From: Neocallimastix lanati (nom. inval.)
Lineage: Eukaryota > Neocallimastigomycota > Neocallimastigomycetes > Neocallimastigales > Neocallimastigaceae
DNA: 64,000 bases
Assembly: GCA_016946835.1 (NCBI GenBank)
Contig: JACVTC010000118.1
Span: 497,001 to 561,000 of the forward strand
Direction: 5' to 3'
Shown: positions 55,724-64,000 of the stretch, piece by piece
Layout of the letters: each line of letters opens with the position of its first letter
Numbering within the stretch: position 1 is the first letter of the stretch
Made by a program: the position numbers and the translations under genes
Notes under the pieces: model-generated
The model's database searches: none
Told to the model about the DNA's origin: nothing
The model's input: the letters and a program-made list of their open reading frames with translations, nothing else

Positions 55724-58700
55724 ATGTTGTCAAATTTTATGAAATCAAAAACAAAAACAAAAACAAAAATTGCAATACCAAGAATAAGGTCAACAGGACC
55801 ACATTCAGCATCTATAGTGGAATCAGAAAGATTTGAGCAACAAAATAAGGAAATAAATTCATCAACCTCAACTAATTTTGATAATACCAATTTTGAAAAT
55901 ACTCGTATATCTAAAACTTTACCACGTTCAACTAAGACTAGATATAATGATGAAATTAATAATATTCAAAATAATAATTACAACAATTTTGATAATTATC
56001 AGAATGGTAAATCCCATTCAGCATTAATTAATAACTTTGAATCAGATAATTCAAGTAACTTTTACCAGAATAACGTCGAATCAGATTATTTAAATAATTA
56101 TAATCAATCTTCAATAGTACCCAGTAATTCATTGATTTCATCAAATTCATCTGGTTCAACTGTAAAATATCATAGTTCTAATTTAAGAGGTGATACATAT
56201 AATTCAGTAAAAACGATAAAATATAATGAATTAAATCAAAATATTGAATCATCTCCAATTATTAATAGTACCCATACTTTATCAAAGAATGTAGTAACGA
56301 CCTCTCATCCACTTCCATCAGCTATACATAATACAACAACCCTAAATCTAAATGCACTACCAGCAAGACCAATAAGAACAGTTAGCAATAATTTACATTC
56401 TCAACCTCAAAAGATTCAAAAAATGAATGAATCGTCATTGGAAATTTCATCCTCTAATGGATATTTATCACCAACATTAAGTGATACTAGGTCAAACACA
56501 ACATCAAGAAAAGATGATTCAATTCGATCTGGAAATACTATGGAGGTTTATGAACTTTATTCTAGTACTACTACAAATGTCAATTTAACTTCATCTCCAT
56601 ATTTAAACCCACCAAAATTTATGGATAATTTTCGTTCTCTTAGTCGTAATTTTAAAATGAAGGAATTTTCAACTAATCCTAAACCACTATCGTCGGCGTC
56701 ATTAAATAATTCTCCTAATGATTCGGATTTTATGTCACCAACATTAAACGGTGAATCTGATGAATTTGATGATACTGATGATTCTGATAATGAACCATTG
56801 TATAATACATATATACGTAATAAAAATAAAAAAATTGCAACACCATCTTTATCTTCAAATTCTACTTCAAATTATAGTCAAAATTCTAAACATCTTTATA
56901 GAAATGAATATCATAGTTCAAATTCTTCGTTATCTACCAATTTGAGTAATAAAAGTAGTAAAAATACTCTTTTAGTACCAAAAAGAAACATAAATCCAAC
57001 AAGTAATTCAAATACTGGCATTAATCGTCGTATTAGTCGTAGTCAACCAAATATGACTCTTTCTAAAACTTCAAATGCTTGTAAGACTTATGATACAATG
57101 ATAAGAAATAATAATTACTCAGGAAATTCATCGAATGCTTCTAATTTAGGCAATTTTACGAATGTTCAAGAATTAAAACCTATTGCTGGCACATCAAAAG
57201 CTAAGTCTTTACCAAGGAATGAAAATATTTTTAGTGCACAATTTTCACAAATTTCAAATGACATTACATCACCTCATTTTACTCCTCCATTGACCTATTC
57301 ACAAACAAATACTCATTTATTAAATGATGATCCCATTTCAGTTCCTGAGCCACCTCAAGCACAATTACAGGTTCCCATTAATATTGGAAAACGTAAGCAG
57401 TCTCTTGGATGTAGTGCAATGTTTAAAGAAAAGAATAAAAATTTATCAACAACTTCTATGTCGCCATCTGTCAATAAAGAATCTAAAAATGATTATAATA
57501 TAATAAATGAATGTACTAAATCTTCAAATGACACCCCTACAAATTCTTATTCAAATTCTAATGTAGCAGCTGTAGTAGAGGAGTCAAAACCATTATCACC
57601 ACAACTCAAACTTCTACGTCATGCTTCAAATTCTCCAATTTTAAAGCATAAATCTCTTAATTCATCTCCCCAATTAGTGGCTACTATTGAAAAACCTTTA
57701 GTACCATCTCCAATATTGACCTCTAATAACAAAGCACAAAAACGTTCTTCAAACGTAAGTCTAAATTCATTAAATAATCAAAAGCTATTACCTTCACCAT
57801 TGATGACCCAAAAATTTCAAACAATGAGTTCTCCTCAATTGGCTAGTCAATCACCACTTCAATCTTATGTTACTTTAAATGGTTCCTCATCTTCTGAAAG
57901 TAGTATTAATTATCCAATTACAAATACAACTGCTTCATCAGAAAGTACTTTGAAAAATACGATTGTGACTACGACTTCAAAACCAGTATCTTCTTCCCCT
58001 GCATTTACTAATATTGCAGTTTTGAATGATAAAATTATTTCACCTGGTCCAATAAAAAGTACTATTAATAATGCAACTAATAATATCTTCAGTTCTAACT
58101 ATGATCAAAATGAAATTGTATCATCATTTGCTAATTCTAATATTGGTAATAAGAATCAATTACAAAATTCAACTGGAAGAATAAGTTCTCCAAAACTTTT
58201 GAATAATCCATTTGTAAAGAAGGATCAAGAACTACGAAATGTCTTTACGCATTTGAATCATTCATCACCAAATTTAAATACAACGATGATATCTACAATA
58301 AACACAAAAATTTCTTCATCTCCTAAAATCACATCACCTATAACCTCACCAATAGCCTCACCAATAACCTCGCCAATAACCTCACCGAAAATGTTATCTT
58401 CTAGAATAACTTCGCCAATCTCTACCTCGAGAATGAGTTCTTCACCACGAGTGCCATATTCAAAGAATCCAATTCTTTCTAATGAAGTTTTGAATAAAAA
58501 TAGTTATCCATCTATGCCAATGAGTTCTTTCAATTATAAATCGTTAGCACGTACACCTCCAATTACATATGCTGCTTCAATTACTAATTCACCTACTCTC
58601 TCTGCTCAATCTACCCCAAAAGCATCTTCATCTGCTGTAGTGGTTAATACGAATGAAACAGAAAGAGATCAACAAAATGTTCTCTCTAATGGTTGTACAA

Positions 58701-61492
58701 TTAATAAACGTGTATCATCTTTCAATATTGAACGTCAATTCCAAGAACAATTACAAGAACAAATTCAAAATAGTAATAGTTCCATAAAATCAAGTAAATA
58801 TGATGACTTTTATATTTTACCATCAAATTCATCAGTAAAAACAGTTTCATCAAATAGTACTAGTAATAATGGTTTCTATCAACAATCTAATATTAGTAAT
58901 AGTAGTCTTAGTGTTCCTGTAGATACTAAGATATCACCAAAACTTCAACAAACTGTTCCTTTAATGACACCAATCACACAACCTTCAACTACATCTGAAG
59001 GTACAAGACAAAAATACGGTGGCCTGGATCGTTCTAAACATATTCGTCATAAAAGAAATGTTTCCTTTAATGATGAAAAGAATAAAATTATTGAAAATAA
59101 AGTCTCATCTGATGATTTAAATAATACAAATTCAGATGTAGGCCATGAAAATATTAGTAATATTAGTGTTGGAACAACAGAAAATTCTAATATTAACAAA
59201 GTAAGAGATAGTACTAGTGTTGAAGATGAAAAATTGACAAACAATTCCTCATCTAATCCAAAAAAAGTTGTTAATACGAATCTACAACTATTAAATGATC
59301 AAAATAATTATATATCACAGGCAAAATCGGTACATGTATCATCTATTAAAAAGCTATCTCCAATTATGAAAGAAAGTGTACCCAATAGAAAAAGAAGTGG
59401 GCATAAACATGCTATTAGTGATGGTGTAGAAAATATAAATCCTTCTTATCAAAGTAAAATAAATAATAATATTGGTCATGAAATTATTAATTATAGTGGT
59501 GGCGAAAAGAAGGAATATGAAAGTGCTCTTGTTAAAAATATTGTAAATCAAGAAAATATTAATAAAATTATATATGGTAAGGAACAATCAGATAATATAG
59601 AAAGAAATCAATTTTATGTTAAAACTTACAAAAAATTAAATAATAAGGAATTGGGCTATTTGCAAGAAGTGGCTTACAAACAGTTAAAACAAAGTTACCC
59701 AGAAAGTGCTGGATTTATAAAGAAGGATGTTTTGAAGGCTTTGCAACAAAAAACTAAGAATAAGGGTAGTTCTCCAAAATGGTGGTCTTATTGGAAAAAG
59801 GAATCAAAAAATACATCTAATTGTTCTGTTTTTAAAACATCATTAAATACTTCTATTCTTTATGCTTCTGTATCGTTAGATTCTGTCGATGAAGAAAATC
59901 CAAGAAGAATTCCAATTATAATTTATAAATGTGTTCAATATTTAAAGAAATATGGTTTGAAAAAGGAAGGTATATTTAGAGTTAATGGTAGTGAAAGAAG
60001 AATACAAGCTACAGTGAAAACTTTCGATGAACCTCCTTATTTAGGACCTAATTCTTTTGAAAAATTAAATGTATATGACGTTGCTGGTCTTATAAAACTT
60101 TATGTACGTCAATTACCTGATTCATTGTTCCCAAATGATATTTATCTTCCATTATTAAAATATTATGATAAATATACCAATGAAAAAGATAGAATTAAAA
60201 TTTTACAACTCTTTTTAATGATGTTCCCAAGAAATTATTTAATTTTATTGGAATATTTGTTAGATCTTTTCAGTTTAATAACAAAATTTAGTGAATATAA
60301 TCAAATGACCTCAAGTAATTTAGCTAGAATCTTTGCACCAAATCTTTTGAAACCAATTCCTCCATCAGAACCATCATTAAAGGACTATGGAATTACTTCT
60401 TCAATTATTGAATTTATGATTGATCATGATATGGATTTCCATATATCTAGATCTGAAAGTATGTTATTAAAAATACTTCAAGAAATTCCAGATCTGAGTA
60501 ATAAAAATCCTAAAGCAAAAAAATCTAATTTACATATACCATTTATGGCTATTAATAATATATTTAGTGATAATGAAGAAACGGATGATGAAAGAAGTTC
60601 TAAATATAGTAATAGTGGTGAATTTACACTGTCTAAATATTCACCTCAATTAATGAATGAGACAAGTTCAAAATCTCCTAATTTATCAGATGAAAAAATA
60701 AATAATAATAGTAATGGTAATAGTAACAGCAACAACAGCAATAATAATAATGTTAGTAATAGAGGTAATATGTTAAATGATTCGATGAGTAATAATTTGA
60801 GTTGTAAAATAAATAATAGAATAATGAAACAAGGATATAATGGATTATTAACACCTCCACAAACTTCATCTTCCTCTTCACCAACTCAATCAACCACTAT
60901 ATTTTCAGGTATTAAATCTAAATTAAATACTTTATCACCAAATAGTGAATCAAGAATTATAGAAACAAATTTAAATAATAGTAATAATAATGAAGAAACT
61001 AGAAGTTTTAGTAATCTTACAATTAAGAGGGATGCTACCTCATTTTCTGTCATTAGACCTAATCAAAAATCAATAGATAAAACTCCTTCAGATTCAAATT
61101 TATCTACTGATAAAACAATGACAAACGTAAATCTTTCAAAACCTAAATTAAATATAAATGTTAATCCAACACAAAATATTATAGTAAATACCAAAAATAT
61201 AGTTGGATTATCATCATTACCATCACCATTGTCACCATCATCCACTCTAAATAATTTAAATGGTGCTTCTATTACTGATAGTGTAAGTCCATTAACTCCA
61301 TCAATCAATGAAAAAAATAACATCGAAAGTGGTGATATTATTCAACATAGTAATAGTAAAACAATCATAAGAAAGAATACTATAGAAGAAAGTCAAAATA
61401 GTAGTTGTAGTCCAAGTAATGATTTAAGTATTGAACGTAATAATTCATCTTATTCTCTTAATAAGTCTCATCAAGCTGCTGGTGAAATTTAA
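55724..61492 (+). CDS. RhoGAP domain protein with long Ser-rich disordered regions
   Basis: 1922 residues in a single exon. A RhoGAP domain at about residues 1385-1570 contains EGIFRVNGSERRIQ with the arginine finger Arg1419, then YDVAGLIKLYVRQLPDSLFP and SNLARIFAPNLLKP, the three signature blocks of GTPase activators for Rho/Rac/Cdc42. It should switch such a GTPase off, for example in polarity or cytoskeleton control. The rest is Ser/Asn/Thr-rich with many S/T-P sites, including tandem TSPI motifs near residues 868-890 that could be MAPK/CDK targets. No PH, SH3, BAR or FCH domain was seen. The start ATG follows an AT-only leader and begins MLSNFMKSKTKTKT, a basic stretch. No intron is needed. 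The exact subfamily is not assigned. Confidence 0.9.
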   Translation: MLSNFMKSKTKTKTKIAIPRIRSTGPHSASIVESERFEQQNKEINSSTSTNFDNTNFENTRISKTLPRSTKTRYNDEINNIQNNNYNNFDNYQNGKSHSALINNFESDNSSNFYQNNVESDYLNNYNQSSIVPSNSLISSNSSGSTVKYHSSNLRGDTYNSVKTIKYNELNQNIESSPIINSTHTLSKNVVTTSHPLPSAIHNTTTLNLNALPARPIRTVSNNLHSQPQKIQKMNESSLEISSSNGYLSPTLSDTRSNTTSRKDDSIRSGNTMEVYELYSSTTTNVNLTSSPYLNPPKFMDNFRSLSRNFKMKEFSTNPKPLSSASLNNSPNDSDFMSPTLNGESDEFDDTDDSDNEPLYNTYIRNKNKKIATPSLSSNSTSNYSQNSKHLYRNEYHSSNSSLSTNLSNKSSKNTLLVPKRNINPTSNSNTGINRRISRSQPNMTLSKTSNACKTYDTMIRNNNYSGNSSNASNLGNFTNVQELKPIAGTSKAKSLPRNENIFSAQFSQISNDITSPHFTPPLTYSQTNTHLLNDDPISVPEPPQAQLQVPINIGKRKQSLGCSAMFKEKNKNLSTTSMSPSVNKESKNDYNIINECTKSSNDTPTNSYSNSNVAAVVEESKPLSPQLKLLRHASNSPILKHKSLNSSPQLVATIEKPLVPSPILTSNNKAQKRSSNVSLNSLNNQKLLPSPLMTQKFQTMSSPQLASQSPLQSYVTLNGSSSSESSINYPITNTTASSESTLKNTIVTTTSKPVSSSPAFTNIAVLNDKIISPGPIKSTINNATNNIFSSNYDQNEIVSSFANSNIGNKNQLQNSTGRISSPKLLNNPFVKKDQELRNVFTHLNHSSPNLNTTMISTINTKISSSPKITSPITSPIASPITSPITSPKMLSSRITSPISTSRMSSSPRVPYSKNPILSNEVLNKNSYPSMPMSSFNYKSLARTPPITYAASITNSPTLSAQSTPKASSSAVVVNTNETERDQQNVLSNGCTINKRVSSFNIERQFQEQLQEQIQNSNSSIKSSKYDDFYILPSNSSVKTVSSNSTSNNGFYQQSNISNSSLSVPVDTKISPKLQQTVPLMTPITQPSTTSEGTRQKYGGLDRSKHIRHKRNVSFNDEKNKIIENKVSSDDLNNTNSDVGHENISNISVGTTENSNINKVRDSTSVEDEKLTNNSSSNPKKVVNTNLQLLNDQNNYISQAKSVHVSSIKKLSPIMKESVPNRKRSGHKHAISDGVENINPSYQSKINNNIGHEIINYSGGEKKEYESALVKNIVNQENINKIIYGKEQSDNIERNQFYVKTYKKLNNKELGYLQEVAYKQLKQSYPESAGFIKKDVLKALQQKTKNKGSSPKWWSYWKKESKNTSNCSVFKTSLNTSILYASVSLDSVDEENPRRIPIIIYKCVQYLKKYGLKKEGIFRVNGSERRIQATVKTFDEPPYLGPNSFEKLNVYDVAGLIKLYVRQLPDSLFPNDIYLPLLKYYDKYTNEKDRIKILQLFLMMFPRNYLILLEYLLDLFSLITKFSEYNQMTSSNLARIFAPNLLKPIPPSEPSLKDYGITSSIIEFMIDHDMDFHISRSESMLLKILQEIPDLSNKNPKAKKSNLHIPFMAINNIFSDNEETDDERSSKYSNSGEFTLSKYSPQLMNETSSKSPNLSDEKINNNSNGNSNSNNSNNNNVSNRGNMLNDSMSNNLSCKINNRIMKQGYNGLLTPPQTSSSSSPTQSTTIFSGIKSKLNTLSPNSESRIIETNLNNSNNNEETRSFSNLTIKRDATSFSVIRPNQKSIDKTPSDSNLSTDKTMTNVNLSKPKLNINVNPTQNIIVNTKNIVGLSSLPSPLSPSSTLNNLNGASITDSVSPLTPSINEKNNIESGDIIQHSNSKTIIRKNTIEESQNSSCSPSNDLSIERNNSSYSLNKSHQAAGEI

Positions 61493-61616
61493 ATTTGAAG
61501 ATTTTATTTTTATTTTTATTATTATTTTTAATATTTTAATATTTATTTTTAATTTTTATTATTTTTATTTTTATAATTTCTATTATTTTTATTGTATTAG
61601 TTTTTAAGTAAAAATA

Positions 61617-61677
<61 letters not shown>

Positions 61678-61730
61678 TAATGATTTATAAAAGGAAATAA
61701 TGATAAAAACAAAATCCATAACAAATATAA

Positions 61731-61789
<59 letters not shown>

Positions 61790-62620
61790 AATAAATAATA
61801 AATAAATAATTTAATACATATATATATATTTTTTATTTTAATAATATTCCTCATTTAATAATTTTATTATAAATAATTTAACTATCCTTTGAAAAAATAT
61901 TGAAATTTTTTTTTTTTTTTTTTCTACACTTGTTTTATTTCTTTATATATATATATATATTTATTTTTTTTCCCCTTCCCGTTTTACCTTCCTTTTATTT
62001 AAATATATATATATAGTATTATAATATTTGAAAAATTAATCATCATATTAAGAATATAAATTCATTAACATAGTTCATTTTAATATTTAATAAAAAAAAA
62101 AGTTTTTTAGCAAAAGTTTTTTAATAATATTTTATAAATAATATTATAGTTTTTTACATATCATAAAAAAAAAATAAATAAAAATTAAAAAATAAAAAAA
62201 AAAATTTTTTAAAAAAAATATATATATTTATAACAAAAAAAAATATAAGTAATAGTGAAAAATAAAATAAAATAAAATAAAAATAAAATAAAATAAAATA
62301 AAATATTAAACCTAATGAAAATAATAGATTATATTGTTTTGTTTCTTCAATTTTTATTTATTTATTTATTTATTTATTTATTTGTTACTATTTTATTTTT
62401 TTCTTATAAAAATTTCATTTTAATATAATATATGTCGAAATATCAATTTAATTATAGTTTAATTATATGTAAAGTTTTTTTTTTTTATGTAATTTATTAT
62501 AATTATTATTATAATGAATATATATACTTTTACTATTTATTTATTTTTTTTTTTTTTCTTATTAAAATCATATTAATATATGTTGAAATATCAATTTAAA
62601 TTGTGATTTAATTATATATG

Positions 62621-62670
<50 letters not shown>

Positions 62671-63052
62671 ATTATTATAATGAGTATAAATACTTTTTTA
62701 TTTTTTATTTTTTTTCCTTTTTCCTTTTTCTTTTAATATTAAATCAAGTTGAAAATATAAAATTATTAAAAAATTACGAGTTTTCATTAAAGGAAAAATA
62801 CTTTTTAAATTATTTAACAAATTAAAAAAAAAATAATAAAGAAAAAGAAAAAAGAAAATTTTAATTAAAAAAAATTTTTTGTATAAAATAATTATAAAAA
62901 GTTTATTTAATAATTTTATTAATTTTTTTTTTTTCTTATTATTATTAAAAAAAAAAAAAAGATTGTTATTAAATTTTGTGAGTAGAATATCTCTAAATAA
63001 ATAACATATATATTATATATATATATACATTTTAAAAAGATATAAAGTAGAA
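61493..63052. other. Repeat-rich intergenic region
   Basis: (AAT)n at 61617-61675, (TA)n at 61750-61784, (AAATA)-type repeats near 62260-62305 and a tandem duplication at 62401-62715. No gene seen. Confidence 0.6.
62401..62715. repeat. Tandem duplication, two copies of about 155 bp
   Basis: Both copies contain cttat.aaaat, tatgt.gaaatatcaattta, taattatat.tgtaaag, poly-T, aattattattataatga and tactttt in the same order (62401-62555 and 62557-62715). Confidence 0.8.
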
Positions 63053-63865
63053 ATGAATAAAGCAATTGAAGAAACAAAAAACCAAATTATTATCCCAGAA
63101 AATGAAATTATTGATTATCTAATTAGTAAAGGTTATGTTAAAAATGATTGGTATGAACAAATATCATCAAATGCTATGGATTTGGAAGAATTATTAAAAG
63201 AATTGAAAGAATCTTATTTTGATTTAATTCATCAAAAATATAAAGATTATGGTATTGTTTATATTTAAATAATATATAAAAAATACTGTTATTATTATTA
63301 TTATTATTATTATATAAAGTAGTTTTAACTCATATTATAGCTAATAAATAATAGACATTTATAGTAAATTTTGAAATTTAAAATTTTAATATACATTATT
63401 AATTTATGATATATATACTTTTAATTTTATTATTATTATTGTTGTTGTTGTTGTTGTTGTTGTTGTTTTAATTTATTTTCTTATTTTTTTTTTTTTTTTT
63501 GAATTCAAATTTTGAAATTATAAAGAGAATTTCATTATTAATTTATATTTAAAATAATATTATTATAAGGTATAAATTATTATGATTTATTATCCATTAT
63601 TCAAGCATTAAAGCAATTAGATAGTGCAGATAAAACTTTATTCGGAAAATATAATTCGGAAAGAGTCAATAAAAGTTTAAATATAAAATCAGCTTGGGAA
63701 GATAACAATTCTTGGATTGCAGAAACTTCAAGAATATATAATAGCTGTCATCAATTTCAACTGTAAATTAATAATAATAATTATTATTATTTATATATAT
63801 ATTTACTTAATGATAATTGATAATTTTATCTCCTTTAATTTATTTATTTATTTATTTATTTATTT

Positions 63866-63901
<36 letters not shown>

Positions 63902-64000
63902 TAAAAAAATAGTATTTATATAAATAAATAAATAATAGTAATAATAATACTATTATTAAATAAATATAAATTCAAAATGATAAATTTATTAATCAATTTT
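63053..64000 (+). CDS. CDK5RAP3: CDK5RAP3/C53 homologue, N-terminal part (UFMylation and ER-phagy factor)
   Basis: Exon 1, 63053-63251, joins in phase 1 to exon 2, 63570-63762. The product begins MNKAIEETKNQ; its recognisable part is IPENEIIDYLISKGYVKNDW, then YYDLLSIIQALKQLDS and KTLFGKYNSERVNK with WEDNNSWIAETSRI. Human CDK5RAP3 has the same order: a DIQTSKLLDWL start, HYFHCLRILDLL, then NIFGRYSSQRMKDW with YEKDNTYLVELS. In animals and plants this protein works with UFL1 and DDRGK1 to attach UFM1 and in ER-phagy. A donor gtaaat follows at 63763, and a possible 10-nt micro-exon at 63902-63911 adds LKKI. The gene continues past the right edge. The family assignment rests on remembered sequence. 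Confidence 0.7.

Overview
The window looks like nuclear DNA of an anaerobic gut fungus (Neocallimastigomycota; genus not determined). The reasons are the extreme AT richness, the many long poly-A/T and (AAT)n tracts, Asn/Ser/Gln-rich proteins, spliceosomal introns with gtaagt/gtatgt...ag borders, a ribosomal protein with fungal character, long gene-poor stretches, and Ty1/copia and Mutator-like (MULE) transposon sequences. I saw no tRNA or rRNA gene and no CRISPR array. All family calls come from reading the translations; no database search was run.

Layout. 1-1274 (-): the N-terminal part of importin beta in six exons, cut by the left window edge. 3035-5163: a short MULE with 26-bp terminal inverted repeats and a 9-bp target duplication, carrying a broken transposase C-terminus. 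6160-8870: a graveyard holding a copia reverse-transcriptase relic, a possible solo LTR and an unidentified gene relic split by about 680 bp of (AAT)n. 9322-10650 (-): an intronless NYN/PIN-like ribonuclease gene that resembles bacterial proteins. 11053-11490 (-): a copia RNase H relic. 12335-18694 (+): a complete Ty1/copia element with two matching 320-bp LTRs, one 1874-residue polyprotein, a purine tract and a primer site that fits a tRNA-Lys(CUU) half-molecule. 18950-20700: older relics of copia gag/protease and a MULE transposase N-terminus.

24444-29736 (+): a gene of many small exons for a Myb/SANT (trihelix-like) DNA-binding protein, with an in-frame stop that may be removed by a 45-nt intron. 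30164-31230 (+): a LINE relic (endonuclease, linker, start of reverse transcriptase). 34086-35143 (+): RPS18 in four exons. 36344-43518 (-): a CCR4-type deadenylase of 2075 residues in six exons, with a huge Asn/Gln-rich N-terminus. 43519-55723 is about 12 kb without an intact gene; it holds a secreted-protein pseudogene, an 11-bp minisatellite with higher-order structure and a GC-richer island of unknown nature. 55724-61492 (+): a 1922-residue RhoGAP. 63053-64000 (+): the start of a CDK5RAP3 (C53) homologue, a UFMylation/ER-phagy factor, cut by the right edge.

The intact cellular genes are housekeeping functions (nuclear import, translation, mRNA decay, Rho signalling, UFM1 pathway) and do not form a shared pathway. 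Between them the sequence is mostly transposon debris and simple repeats. Many relics are broken by Gln-to-stop changes (CAA/CAG to TAA/TAG), and the copia element is clearly much younger than the debris around it.
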